Positions 1 to 8,091 of a DNA stretch of 64,000 nt are shown here, piece after piece. Both the position numbers and the translations under genes were made by a program. This DNA comes from Streptomyces canus. GTDB lineage: Bacteria; Actinomycetota; Actinomycetes; Streptomycetales; Streptomycetaceae. The stretch's first letter is position 1, and each line of letters begins with the position of its first letter. The notes beneath the pieces were generated by a model. The model had not been told where the DNA came from, did not search any database, and saw only the letters and a list, made by a program, of their open reading frames with translations. Location: positions 7,222-71,221 of the forward strand of contig NZ_KQ948676.1 of the NCBI RefSeq assembly GCF_001514145.1, read 5' to 3'.

Positions 1-283
1 GCCAAGGACAGGAAGGCCGGCCCGCCGGTGCACGACGACCTCGTGAACCGCGACTTCACTGCATCCGGCCCGAACCGGCTATGGCTCGCCGACATCACCG
101 AACACGCCACCGGCGAAGGGAAGTTGTACCTCTGCGCGGTCAAGGACGCCTTCAGCAACAGGATCGTGGGCTACTCCATCGACGAGTCTCGCCTGGCCGT
201 GACCGCCCTGGACAACGCCGTGGCCCGACGCGGCCAGGTCGACGGCTGCATCCTGCACAGCGATCGCGGATCGCAGGGCGGAT
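1..283 (+). pseudogene. IS3-family transposase (OrfB) fragment
   Basis: The reading frame that enters from the left edge encodes part of an rve-type integrase core: an N-terminal segment with NRLWLADITE, a central CAVKDAFSNRIVGYS, and HSDRGSQ, which holds the second catalytic aspartate. This order is typical of IS3-family OrfB. The protein identity stops immediately after HSDRGSQ near base 275, where IS30-like DNA begins, so the third catalytic residue and C-terminus are missing. A C-terminal IS3 scrap at 41295-41415 is too far away to be claimed as the other half. Non-functional relic. Confidence 0.8.
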
Positions 284-880
284 TCAACCGGTCTTCGCAA
301 CACCAGCTTCCTGGGCCGATGGTAGGTGCTCATTCAGGGCTTCATCGGGCGTCTTCCAACCGAGCGTTTTCCGGGGCCTGCTGTTAAGGGCGTGAGCCAC
401 GGCATGGAGCTCTTCCGGCGACCACCTGGCCAGGTCGGTGCCCTTGGGAAAGTACTGGCGGAGAAGCCCGTTCGTATTCTCGTTCGTCCCGCGCTGCCAG
501 GGGCTGTGCGGATCCGCGAAGTAGACCGCGACGCCAGTGTCGAGCTTGAACTGGGCGTGCTGGTAGAGCTCCTTGCCGCGGTCCCAGGCCAGCGACCGCC
601 GGAGCTGTTCGGGAAGCGTTGTGATGACCGGCGTGAGTGCCTTGTTCATCGACAGTGCGCCATAGCCGGCAAGGGCGGGCCCGTTCTTGGTCCGCGGGAT
701 GGTGCCGTACCCCTCCTCGCGGGGCAGGTGGACGAGCATGGTGGACCGGGTGGTCCGCTCGACCAGCGTGCCGATCGCCGACCGGTGCAGCCCGATGATC
801 AAGTCTCCCTCTCAGTGCCCGGGGACGGCACGGTCTTCGGCCTCGGCCGGGCGTTCGCTGATCATGACCTCCGGTTAGCC
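284..880 (-). pseudogene. IS30-family transposase, C-terminal part, nonsense-mutated
   Basis: The minus strand encodes the catalytic half of an IS30-family transposase. DPHSPWQRGTNENTNGLLRQ and YFPKGTDLARWS near the C-terminus are characteristic, and a DLIIG segment follows the first catalytic region. Just upstream, at about base 822, the expected Trp of the HWEGDLI motif is a TGA stop, and another in-frame stop lies near 880, so the N-terminal DNA-binding part is not joined to the rest. The element lies directly against the truncated IS3 fragment, suggesting that it inserted there. Treated as dead. Confidence 0.8.
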
Positions 881-1373
881 ACCGCAGGTGGAACCCAAAC
901 CGTGGGGCAGGTCAACCTCACCCGAACCTGCATCAGACCCGAGGACCTGCCGTGTGTGTTCGTCAGGCTTGCCCAGCACGGTCTCGATCAGTCTTTGCTG
1001 CTCCCGTGGCAGCGCTCTGACTACACGCTCAGCAGCGGCCTGTCGATGCTCTGGTGTGGTGGTGCGTTGGGTGAGGGCGGCAACCAGCTCGGCCTTGTCC
1101 TCATCGGGCAGCGCTTGAGCCCTTTTAGCGACATCTGCCGCTACAGCGGGGGGGAGGGAGCCCCCCTGTCTGTAGGTTGCGCTGCCTCACTTGAGGGAGA
1201 CTCGCTCGTGATTAGACAGGGAACCTCCTGCGTAAAATGAGGCTTTCGACTGCCCGATCGCCGCTGTGATAGGCCGCTCAACCATGACGCAGGAGGCGTG
1301 ATACAGAGCGTGTCGGCCGCCGGCCGGGCCGGTCATCGAGGGGACCGGGCGGCGGCCGCATCGCGTCATCGCC

Positions 1374-1901
1374 TCAGACAGCTTCCCCCACATTGTCGTC
1401 GCCGTAGGACTGACTGTGATCGGCTACGGCCCCGCCTGACGGTGTCCAGGTGATGCGCCCGTGCTGGAAGGTGCTGTAGCGGGATTGCGGTGAGCCGCTC
1501 TCGTCTGAGACCGGGTAGCCGAGGTAGCTGCGCTCCCAGCCCATGCTCGCCCAGAGGTCGCGTATGGCACCGTGGACTTCGTGCGCGTCTGTCGCCGGCG
1601 TCCAGTAGACGGAACCGCCCTCGAAATGGTTGTAGCGACCGACCCCGTCAGGGGTGCCCGTCTCGTCGGTGACGGGATAGCCCAGAAAACCGCCCGTCCC
1701 GCCGAGTCGCGCGTAGCAGACCCGGATGCCGCCGTGAACCTCGTGGGCACCGGTCTGGGGCGACCAGAAGATCGATCCGTTCTGGTAGTCGCGGGATCGG
1801 CCGCGGCCGTCGGGCTCGGGACCCTCCGCCGCACCGGCCCCGGCATCGGCCGGCGCGCCGATCCACTCAACCTGCGTCCACTTGTCGTCTATCGCTGTCA
1901 T
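1374..1901 (-). CDS. LGFP-repeat protein
   Basis: The 175-aa product is built from LGFP repeats, a module of actinobacterial envelope and secreted proteins thought to bind the cell wall or arabinogalactan. Two clear copies are visible, LGGTGGFLGYPVTDE and WERSYLGYPVSDE. Each is followed by a YFEGG/FQHGR-like strand and a YWTP or TWTP turn, and a degenerate YQNGSIFWSP copy precedes them. HEVHGGIR and HEVHGAIR link the repeats. No signal peptide is visible, so export is unclear. The start ATG is preceded by a plausible GA-rich site. A related LGFP-type secreted gene, broken by a frameshift, lies at 58946. Confidence 0.72.
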   Translation of the reverse strand: MTAIDDKWTQVEWIGAPADAGAGAAEGPEPDGRGRSRDYQNGSIFWSPQTGAHEVHGGIRVCYARLGGTGGFLGYPVTDETGTPDGVGRYNHFEGGSVYWTPATDAHEVHGAIRDLWASMGWERSYLGYPVSDESGSPQSRYSTFQHGRITWTPSGGAVADHSQSYGDDNVGEAV

Positions 1902-2403
1902 GACTTCTCACCCGGCTTTCCGAATGGTTCTTGAGTGCCTGCAGAGCGGTCTTCTTCGCCCTGTCGTCAACCCTGTCGTCAAAAGCCTGAACAGCCATGC
2001 GGGTGAGCGGCCTCATGCGGTGATTCCAGTGCGGCAGCCCTGGCCTCGTTGCGCGGAATGCTGACCTCCGCACCCGGATGACACGCCCTCAGTTCGCCCA
2101 CGACAACGCGTTGCCCGTTCTGCCAGATTCCCGAAGAGACCGTGCACCGACAAAGTCTGAATCCGTCACTGTCCCTCGTCTTGAGTCTGAGCCCGGGCCC
2201 CTCGGTCTGCAAACCCGAAATTCCGACTTCTCCAGTCGGTAATCGTCTCAGCTACAACGAATTGAGATAACTGTTCAACCGTTTCGCACTCAAACCGCCA
2301 GGCTTGCTGTGGTCCGGGCGCCCGGCTGGAATCCGCTGACCGCCACCCCGTCCAGTGGTCCCAGGAAGATGAATTATGTACGACATCCCGTCTCTCGCGG
2401 CAA
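1902..2403. other. Intergenic stretch with no supported gene
   Basis: About 500 bases between the LGFP gene and the DUF2075 relic. Only short, low-complexity frames without recognisable motifs occur on either strand. It includes the promoter side of the LGFP gene, but no specific site could be defended. Confidence 0.5.
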
Positions 2404-3090
2404 ATGGGACGGGGTGTCGGTGACGGGCTCAAGGGGCAGACGATCCTCGCGCTCCTCAGTGACCGGCAGCACGCTTACCTGCAGATCCGCGCACTCGTCA
2501 CCGATCTGCTGGAGGGAGACGCCCAGGGTCCGGTCGTCCCGGTGAGCGGCGGGCCGGGCAGCGGCAAGACCGCTCTCGCGGTGCGCCTGCTCGGCTACCT
2601 GATGCGTCACCGCAACGCGAGCCTGCCGCGGTTCGTCACGCCCTCGGGAACCCTGCGCACCCACTTACTCGAAACCGCCGGCGGACACGCGGAGGCCCGT
2701 GACCTGTTCCCACCCGTCTCCTCCTTGTACAGCACCGACAGCACGCAGGGTCCGTCATCATCGACGAGGCCCAGCGCATGGCCAGGACGGACGACAGGCT
2801 GCCACCTGCCCTGACCGAGGTCCTGCGCAAGGTGCCGCTGGCCGTAGTGTTCCTCGACGAACGCCAGATCATCCGCCCCGGCGAAGGCACCACCGTGGAC
2901 GAACTGCGCGACACCGCCCGGGCACTGGGCCGGACTCACCACCGCCTCAAACTGAAAGGCTCGTTCCGCTGCAACGGCTCCACCGCCTACGCCACCTGGG
3001 TGGACGATCTCCTTGGACGCAACCTGGCAGGACCGGCGGGCGCACTGCACTGGCCTTGCCCGGTCGACAATGTGCGCTGTCTGCGTGCAG
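2404..3090 (+). pseudogene. DUF2075-type (Schlafen-group) P-loop ATPase, frameshifted and truncated
   Basis: The first frame carries a Walker A, GGPGSGKTALAVRLLGYL, followed by FVTPSGTLRTHL. The second frame, entered at about 2740-2755 after a frameshift, carries VIIDEAQRMAR (Walker B), PLAVVFLDERQIIRPGE and LKGSFRCNGSTAY. This order matches DUF2075 ATPase/helicase-like proteins, which often carry extra N-terminal nuclease or sensor domains. Similarity ends near ALHWPC at about 3060, next to the lectin gene, so the C-terminal half is lost. The N-terminus is also short for the family. A decayed relic. Confidence 0.7.
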
Positions 3091-3112
3091 TGCAATGGCG
3101 GGTGCTGGAAGC

Positions 3113-4009
3113 TCAGTTGATCACTTGCCAGGCCTGGTTCTGTCCACCTAGGCAGGTCCACTGCTGAAGGCGGGTGCCCTGCGGCGGTGCGGTCAGGGCG
3201 GGGTTGTGCGCGTCAAGACACTTGCCGCTGTGCAGAGAACGGATCTGCCATTGGTTGTCGGCGCGGCGCTCCAGATACCACTTCTGGTTGTTGCCGCCGT
3301 GGCAGGGCCACTGAATAACCCGCGCGCCGTCATGCGTGCCCCATCCCTCGACGTCGAGGCACTTGCCGCTGTGCGCGGCCACGATCTCGAAGATGTTCTG
3401 GTAGGCTAGGTCATTTCCGGGGCGGCGGAACGTGAAGCGCTGGTTGGCGCCGCCGGTGCCAGGCCAGGTGACAAGTCCCGCGCCGTCGGCGGTGCTGCCC
3501 TGGAACACGTCGGCGTAGAGTACCTGTTGGCCTTCTCGCTTCTTCGTGTACGCGCTTCTCAGTTTGTAGTCCCGATTGGCGTACGCAAATGGGAAGGGGA
3601 CGTAGCTGTCGGGGTACACCCGGCTGTACGTCGCCTGCCAGTTGATGGGCGCACGTTCTGTCTGCTTGCGAACCGCGACGCGCTCGGCCTCCGTGACGCA
3701 GACGAAGTCCCGAGGCACGGCACGGCGTTTGACGAAACCGGGCAGGCACTGGCCGAAGGCGTCACTGCGGTCGCGGTGCAGGGCGTTCTGCGCGTTGATG
3801 ATCTGGCGCTCCAGGAACTGGACGCAGACGTGGTCCTCCGTGTCCGTCGCACGCCAGACGTAGCCTGGCCGGCAGTCGTCCGGTCCATGCTGTGCCGCGC
3901 TTACCCCATGCGCGGCACCGAGACTGGCACCAGTCAGTATCCCGCCCACCAGCAGCCCGACAGTCGCAGAAGCGGAAAACGCCTTCCGGAGGCGGCGGGA
4001 TGCGTACAT
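3113..4009 (-). CDS. Secreted protein with GYVWR modules and a ricin-B lectin domain
   Basis: 298 aa. The chosen ATG gives a classical signal peptide (basic MYASRRLRK, then a hydrophobic stretch ending near GVSA-AQ), so the product should be exported. Residues about 45-115 contain two cysteine modules of the form C-x2-GYVWR-x6-DHVCV (the second is CLPGFVKR-x4-DFVCV). From about residue 175 onward there is a ricin-type beta-trefoil with SGKCLDVEGWG, QWPCHGGNNQKW, SGKCLDAHN and QWTCLGGQNQAW, which should bind carbohydrate. The same module pair recurs in the lipoprotein at 60927. A longer upstream frame exists, but only this start produces the signal peptide. It sits downstream of the leftward M23-like/lysozyme set, separated by about 330 bases, so it probably has its own promoter. 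Confidence 0.82.
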   Translation of the reverse strand: MYASRRLRKAFSASATVGLLVGGILTGASLGAAHGVSAAQHGPDDCRPGYVWRATDTEDHVCVQFLERQIINAQNALHRDRSDAFGQCLPGFVKRRAVPRDFVCVTEAERVAVRKQTERAPINWQATYSRVYPDSYVPFPFAYANRDYKLRSAYTKKREGQQVLYADVFQGSTADGAGLVTWPGTGGANQRFTFRRPGNDLAYQNIFEIVAAHSGKCLDVEGWGTHDGARVIQWPCHGGNNQKWYLERRADNQWQIRSLHSGKCLDAHNPALTAPPQGTRLQQWTCLGGQNQAWQVIN

Positions 4010-4343
4010 AAGTGCTCCCAGTGCCGAAAACTGTCCCCTATTCCATGGTGCATCCACTCCTGCCTGCCCGCACGTGCACCGGCGGGGGCCTTGGGCTTCT
4101 GACACCTGAGGTATCCGCCGGAGGCGGAAGCACTGCACTGCTGTGCCAAGGCATCGGACGCTCCTGATACACGGTCACCTGCGTGCCATGGGAGGCCACG
4201 GCGCTGGGCGGGACCACGTTCCGGGGCCAGGTGTCATCAATGCGGCGGCAGCCGTTCCGCAATGGCGGTCCGAGCTGCGCCAATGATCGCCACTACTGCA
4301 ATGATCCACTGCGGCCGATGAGGCGACCTCACCACCCGATGAC
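4010..4343. other. Intergenic stretch, no gene seen
   Basis: About 330 bases between the lectin gene and the stop of the M23-like gene. It must hold the lectin promoter. I see no convincing ORF, RNA or strong hairpin. Confidence 0.5.
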
Positions 4344-5111
4344 TCAGTCCCCATCCACCAGGAACCCCTTGGCCTGCAGAGCCGCCACCATCACGGCATG
4401 CGTCGCCTCTCCCCATTGCCCGTCCTCCGCCAGCCTCTGATCCCGCTGGAAGGCGCTCACCGCGGCCCGGGTGCGCGGGCCGTCGATGCCGTCGATGGGG
4501 CCAGGGTCGTAGCCGAGGGCGGTCAGGGCTTCCTGGATGCCGCGGACGCCCGCCAGATGGAACGCCCTGGGGTGGCCTGCGCCACCGCCGGGCATCGGCG
4601 GTGAGCCGTCCTGTGGGAAGGTCACCGAGGCCGCGGTGTCGGTGCCGGTGATGCCCAGGAAGAACTCATGGAGGTCGACACCCTGGTACTGGCCGGCCGG
4701 TGCGCCGCCGATGATCTCGACGAGAGCCCAGTGGAGATGGGTTGTGGTCGGGCCACTGCGGCAGACGGTGCCCAGCGGATCGCCTCTGGCGACCGTGGAG
4801 CCGACCGTGAGTCCGGCCGGCACATCGGTGATGTGGGTGTAGTAGCCGCCCATCATGTCGTTGGGGGCGCGCATGAAGAGCTGGGCGCCGTACACCTTGG
4901 GCGTGTCGGCGGCCGGGTCGTGGGGGTTGTACCGGGTGACGTGCGCGTCGAAGGCCGCGCGGACGAGGGTGCCCTCGGCGGCGCCGAAGTCCATGCCGTA
5001 CTGCTCGTACCAGTGCGGTGGCTGGTGGCCGCCGACGTTCGGTCCGCCGAGGTCGGTGGCGCCTGTCCCCGGCTGGAACGGGCCGGACATGTCGAGGGTG
5101 AACGCGGTCAT
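4344..5111 (-). CDS. M23-like (LytM) domain plus C-terminal peptidoglycan-binding domain
   Basis: 255 aa with no signal peptide. Residues about 30-150 resemble an M23 metallopeptidase: QYGMDFGAAEGTLVRA, then GGYYTHI and THLHWALV. The HxH pair and the tyrosine-histidine loop are present. The first zinc ligand, His in the usual HxGxD, is Gln here (Q-Y-G-M-D), so the enzyme may be inactive or use a different ligand. Residues about 185-250 form a PG_binding_1 domain (VRGIQEALTALGYDPGPIDG, then TRAAVSAFQRD). It lies 84 bases downstream of the lysozyme gene on the same strand, probably in the same transcript as the SARP regulator. Confidence 0.8.
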   Translation of the reverse strand: MTAFTLDMSGPFQPGTGATDLGGPNVGGHQPPHWYEQYGMDFGAAEGTLVRAAFDAHVTRYNPHDPAADTPKVYGAQLFMRAPNDMMGGYYTHITDVPAGLTVGSTVARGDPLGTVCRSGPTTTHLHWALVEIIGGAPAGQYQGVDLHEFFLGITGTDTAASVTFPQDGSPPMPGGGAGHPRAFHLAGVRGIQEALTALGYDPGPIDGIDGPRTRAAVSAFQRDQRLAEDGQWGEATHAVMVAALQAKGFLVDGD

Positions 5112-5195
5112 GATGCCGTACCTCTCCGTCTGTTCGCCGGTGAGCCTGTGTCTTCCCCCGTCACTTCCCCCATCACTTCGCTGTCGGCGCGCAGG

Positions 5196-6074
5196 TCAGG
5201 CGCCGGACACGACGAAGCCCTGTGCGGAGAGCTGGGAGGCGAGCGCGGACCGGGTGTCCGAGTCGTCGAACGCTCCGTTCTCGACCAGGCCGTTGGCTGT
5301 CTGGAACTCCTTGACCTTGCCCTGGGTGAGCGGGCCGTCCACGCCGTCCTGGGTCAGCGGTGTGACGTGCAGGGCGAGAAGGGCTCCCTGGACGCCGAAC
5401 ACGTCCGACAAGTCCAGCACGATCTGCTCCAGCGGCAGACCCTGGGACTCCGCGTCGACGGCGAGCAGAAAGTGTGCCCGGTCCAGTTTGTTGCGGATCC
5501 TGATCGTGCCGACGTCCGGGGTGAAGTGGCATTCGTCCGCGGCCCCCGCCCAGTTCCGCACTCCCACGTGCCCCTGGAACTTCGGGAACCCGAACTTCGG
5601 GCCCATCGCCCAGCACATGCTCAGCGTGGCGAGTTGTGCGTTGGCCGGCCAGGAGCCGAATTCACCGAAGCCGTCGCGGCCGATGAGCACTGCCTCCATC
5701 TCGTCGAGCTTCTCGAAAACATGGCGGTCGATTTCGTCGTCGGCCACGTGCAGGCGGGTCAGGGGCGGCCTGAAGCTGTTGTGACCGAAGGGTGCCAGTT
5801 CCATGTGGGACTTCACGGTGTCCCATTCCTGGGCGACCTCTTCGGCTGCCGCCTCCGTGTCCGCGTCGTTGACGAGCCAGCGGAGTCTGCCCGCGGCGGC
5901 CAGTGAGTCGGCCCGCTCCTGCACGGTGGGTGCGGAATTGTCCCGTGCCGTCTGGTCGATCTTGTTGCCTATGCCGGTGCTCACATACCCTTTCACGTCC
6001 AGGTACATGAAGTTGACGCGTCCTTCCAGCGGGTCGTTGAAGGTGATCCAGTAGTCGCGGATGCTCTGGTGCAT
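5196..6074 (-). CDS. Phage-type (GH24-like) lysozyme with C-terminal peptidoglycan-binding domain
   Basis: 292 aa, leaderless. Near the N-terminus E17, D26 and S32/T33 (PLEGRVNFMYLD then GYVSTGIGNKID) reproduce the Glu-x8-Asp-x5-Thr spacing of T4-type lysozymes. The rest of the catalytic half contains conserved aromatic and helical segments (LSMCWAMGPKFGFPKFQGH). Residues about 220-290 resemble a PG_binding_1 repeat (GVDGPLTQGKVKEFQTANGL). The ATG at 6074 overlaps the end of the SARP gene by 82 bases, implying one transcript. The absence of a secretion signal is endolysin-like, but no holin is recognisable nearby. Confidence 0.78.
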   Translation of the reverse strand: MHQSIRDYWITFNDPLEGRVNFMYLDVKGYVSTGIGNKIDQTARDNSAPTVQERADSLAAAGRLRWLVNDADTEAAAEEVAQEWDTVKSHMELAPFGHNSFRPPLTRLHVADDEIDRHVFEKLDEMEAVLIGRDGFGEFGSWPANAQLATLSMCWAMGPKFGFPKFQGHVGVRNWAGAADECHFTPDVGTIRIRNKLDRAHFLLAVDAESQGLPLEQIVLDLSDVFGVQGALLALHVTPLTQDGVDGPLTQGKVKEFQTANGLVENGAFDDSDTRSALASQLSAQGFVVSGA

Positions 6075-6796
6075 GATGCTGCCTTCCTTCCCCCGGCTCC
6101 GGCTCGCTCGGGCAGCATCCGGGCGAACAGGGGCGAGGGTGCGACGCCGAGTTCCTCTTCCAGCAGGCGGCAGAACGCCTCGTAATGGCGCACCGCCTCG
6201 CTGACGTTGCCCTCCGCGAGATGGGCTGACACGACTGCCCGGTGCGCGCTCTCCCGCAGCGGCTCCGCCCGCACGCTGGCCCATGCCGCCTCGATCGCGA
6301 GGGCCGGTCTGCCCTGCCGTATCAGGGCCTCGGCCAGTTCGTCGAGCGCGTGCAGCCGCAGCTGCCGCAGATGCTCACGCTCCAGTAGTACCCAGTCCTC
6401 GTCCCAACCGGGCAGCAGATCCTCGACGGTCAGCAGTCTCAGCGACGGCAGGGCGTGCGGCTCAGGGTCGTTGCCCTGCACGACACCGAGCGCTGTCCGG
6501 GTGAGGGCGTGGACGTCCACCCGCAGGGCGGGGGTGACCCTCAGGACGTCGCCGCAACAGCCGATCAGGGGCGGCTCGGCGCGAGGCAGCTTCCATAGCG
6601 TGGTGCGCAGGCTGCCCCTGGCACGGCCCTCGGTGACGTCGGGCCACAACGTGCCGGCGAGGACCGTACGGCACACCTGCCCCCTCAGTCCTATGAAGGC
6701 CAGGAGCCGCTGGGCGTTGCCGGACAGGTCGACATGCTTGGTGCCCAGTTCCAGACGGAACTCGCCGAGCAGTCTCAGCCGAGGAGAAGACGCCAC
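5993..6796 (-). CDS. SARP-type transcriptional regulator (BTAD domain)
   Basis: 267 aa from the GTG at 6796. The N-terminal region has the OmpR-type winged-helix layout of SARPs: LRLLGEFRLEL at the start, LLAFIGLRGQVCRTVLAGTLWPD, then GSLRTTLWKL and DVHALTR. Residues about 110-235 are a bacterial transcriptional activator (BTAD) domain with LLPGWDEDWVLLERE, LRLHALDELAEALI, AHRAVVSAHLAEGN and FCRLLEEELGV. SARPs are cluster-situated activators that bind direct repeats one helical turn apart. Exactly such repeats lie 193 bases upstream, in front of the divergent operon at 7103. It heads the leftward set with the lysozyme and M23-like genes, so it probably controls both arms. The tail overlaps the lysozyme start. 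Confidence 0.87.
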   Translation of the reverse strand: MASSPRLRLLGEFRLELGTKHVDLSGNAQRLLAFIGLRGQVCRTVLAGTLWPDVTEGRARGSLRTTLWKLPRAEPPLIGCCGDVLRVTPALRVDVHALTRTALGVVQGNDPEPHALPSLRLLTVEDLLPGWDEDWVLLEREHLRQLRLHALDELAEALIRQGRPALAIEAAWASVRAEPLRESAHRAVVSAHLAEGNVSEAVRHYEAFCRLLEEELGVAPSPLFARMLPERAGAGGRKAASCTRASATTGSPSTTRWKDASTSCTWT

Positions 6797-6988
6797 TTTG
6801 ACCGCCTCGCGCGCGCAGTTTCGCGTGGGCGCGCCTCTGCCGGGCCTTTCGCCGCATCGAGGGCGCGCGGTCGCGTTCGTCGCCTCGACTGCGACCCCCA
6901 AGACGTCGCACGGCCCGACGACGCGTACCGCTTCCTCATTTTCCGACTCCTGTTCACCCCCTGCAACCGGGCCCGGCAGAACCGCCGA

Positions 6989-7030
6989 TGACGACGGGAT
7001 GACACCGCGCTGACACCGCGTCCGTAGCGT
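6989..7030 (+). promoter_or_regulatory. Putative SARP-binding direct repeats and -10 box
   Basis: Three heptamers TGACGAC, TGACACC and TGACACC begin at 6989, 7000 and 7011, an exact 11-bp period on one face of the helix. The last two are extended to TGACACCGCG. A -10-like TAGCGT lies at 7025-7030, 7 bases after the last heptamer. Known SARP sites are heptamer repeats 11 (or 22) bp apart ending about 8 bp before the -10 box, so geometry rather than sequence supports the call. The operon's first start codon is at 7103. Confidence 0.65.
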
Positions 7031-7102
7031 CGGACGCGGCGCAGGAGAGGCGAGCGCGGGAGATGCCCGGCAGCCCGGCTCCAGGACCGACAGGAGGACG
7101 CC

Positions 7103-7588
7103 ATGACGGCGACGGCGACCATCGAGGAGTTCATCTGCGTGCGGCCGGCAACGTCGACCGACTTCGACCTCGGGGCGGTGATCAACACTCTGCTTGCCCC
7201 GGTCTACGAATTGCCGGGTGCCCAGCTCATCGACCGGCTCACCGGAAACGTCGGCGTCGGCCGGCTGATCAGCGACGCCGCGAACGAGGCACCGGACGAC
7301 CTCTATGCCACGACGACCGACTCGCCCGGTCTGGACAACAGGGTGTGGCCGCCGGGCGACCCGGTCGAGGCCGCCGCGGGAGCCCGGATTCCCGTCGGAC
7401 TCACCTTTCCCGTGGAGGGCGCCACGACGGTCTTCCTGTGGGAGAAGGACGACAGCCCGTTCGGCAACGACGACAAGCTGGGCTCCGTCATCATCGACGA
7501 GACCGAGCAAGGACAGGGCGACCTGTCGAAGATCGCCTTCTCCGAGGAGGAGAAGTCCTGTTACTACGTCTACTACCACGTGGACTGA
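7103..7588 (+). CDS. Small acidic protein with a C2-like C-terminal segment; first gene of the operon
   Basis: 161 aa, strongly acidic, with no signal peptide or membrane segment. I do not recognise a named family. The C-terminal half, TTVFLWEKDDSPFGNDDKLG followed by SVIIDE, resembles the calcium-binding loop 3 and strand 7 of C2-type domains (hydrophobic-x-WDKD...DDxLG), which suggests a beta-sandwich that may bind calcium. The N-terminal half (VINTLLAPVYELPGAQLIDR) is probably helical. A strong AGGAGG site precedes the ATG. It is the first gene behind the putative SARP boxes and is followed 15 bases later by the CxxC-repeat gene. Confidence 0.6.
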   Translation: MTATATIEEFICVRPATSTDFDLGAVINTLLAPVYELPGAQLIDRLTGNVGVGRLISDAANEAPDDLYATTTDSPGLDNRVWPPGDPVEAAAGARIPVGLTFPVEGATTVFLWEKDDSPFGNDDKLGSVIIDETEQGQGDLSKIAFSEEEKSCYYVYYHVD

Positions 7589-7603
7589 AGGGAGTTGGTC
7601 CAT

Positions 7604-8062
7604 ATGTCAGTGCGGGACTGGCGTTACTGCGGCAAGTGCCACGTGATGTTCTACGACGGAAATCCGGAGAAGGGCGCCTGCCCGACGGGCGGTGGCCACG
7701 AGGCCGTCGGTTACATGTTCGTCCTGCCGAACGACGTCCCCGGGACGCCCACCGCGCAGACGGACTGGCGGCGGTGCGGACGCTGCGCGGTCATGTTCTA
7801 CGACGGCTATCCGGCCAAGGGCGTCTGTCCCGGAGGCGGGGGCCATGTCGCTTCCGGCAAGCACTACGTACCCCCGCACGACGTGGCCGGCACTCCGACC
7901 GCGCAGTCGGACTGGCGCTACTGCGGTAACTGCCAGGCCATGTTCTACGACGGCTACGCCGAGAAGGGGGCCTGTCCCGCCGGGGGCGGCCACTCCGCCA
8001 TCGGCTACAACTTCGTCCTTCCCCATCTCGCCGATCCCCGGGCTCCTGTCCGGATCGACTAG
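7604..8062 (+). CDS. Protein of three CxxC-GGGH repeats (putative zinc-binding)
   Basis: 152 aa, almost entirely three copies of a roughly 48-residue repeat: W-R-x-C-G-x-C-x-x-M-FYDG, then KG-x-C-P-x-GGGH, then a GTPTAQ-type linker. Each copy offers three cysteines and one histidine, the usual set for one zinc ion. The repeat is known from assorted bacterial proteins of unclear role, and I infer a small rigid structural or binding scaffold. ATG 7604 follows AAGGGAG at a good spacing, while an in-frame TTG nine bases upstream is less likely. No export signal is present. It lies between the C2-like gene and the first hydrolase gene. Confidence 0.75.
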   Translation: MSVRDWRYCGKCHVMFYDGNPEKGACPTGGGHEAVGYMFVLPNDVPGTPTAQTDWRRCGRCAVMFYDGYPAKGVCPGGGGHVASGKHYVPPHDVAGTPTAQSDWRYCGNCQAMFYDGYAEKGACPAGGGHSAIGYNFVLPHLADPRAPVRID

Positions 8063-8091
8063 ATCCAGCGGATCGATTGGAAGGCTTCGTC

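Noticed and set aside
326..1240. 304-codon plus-strand frame over the IS30 relic
   Set aside because: It is antisense to recognisable IS30 transposase sequence and has no motif of its own.
880..1240. Minus-strand helical peptide (AALTQRTTPEHRQAAAERVV) upstream of the IS30 relic
   Set aside because: It looks protein-like but is short, has no family I can name, and stops separate it from the IS30 frame.
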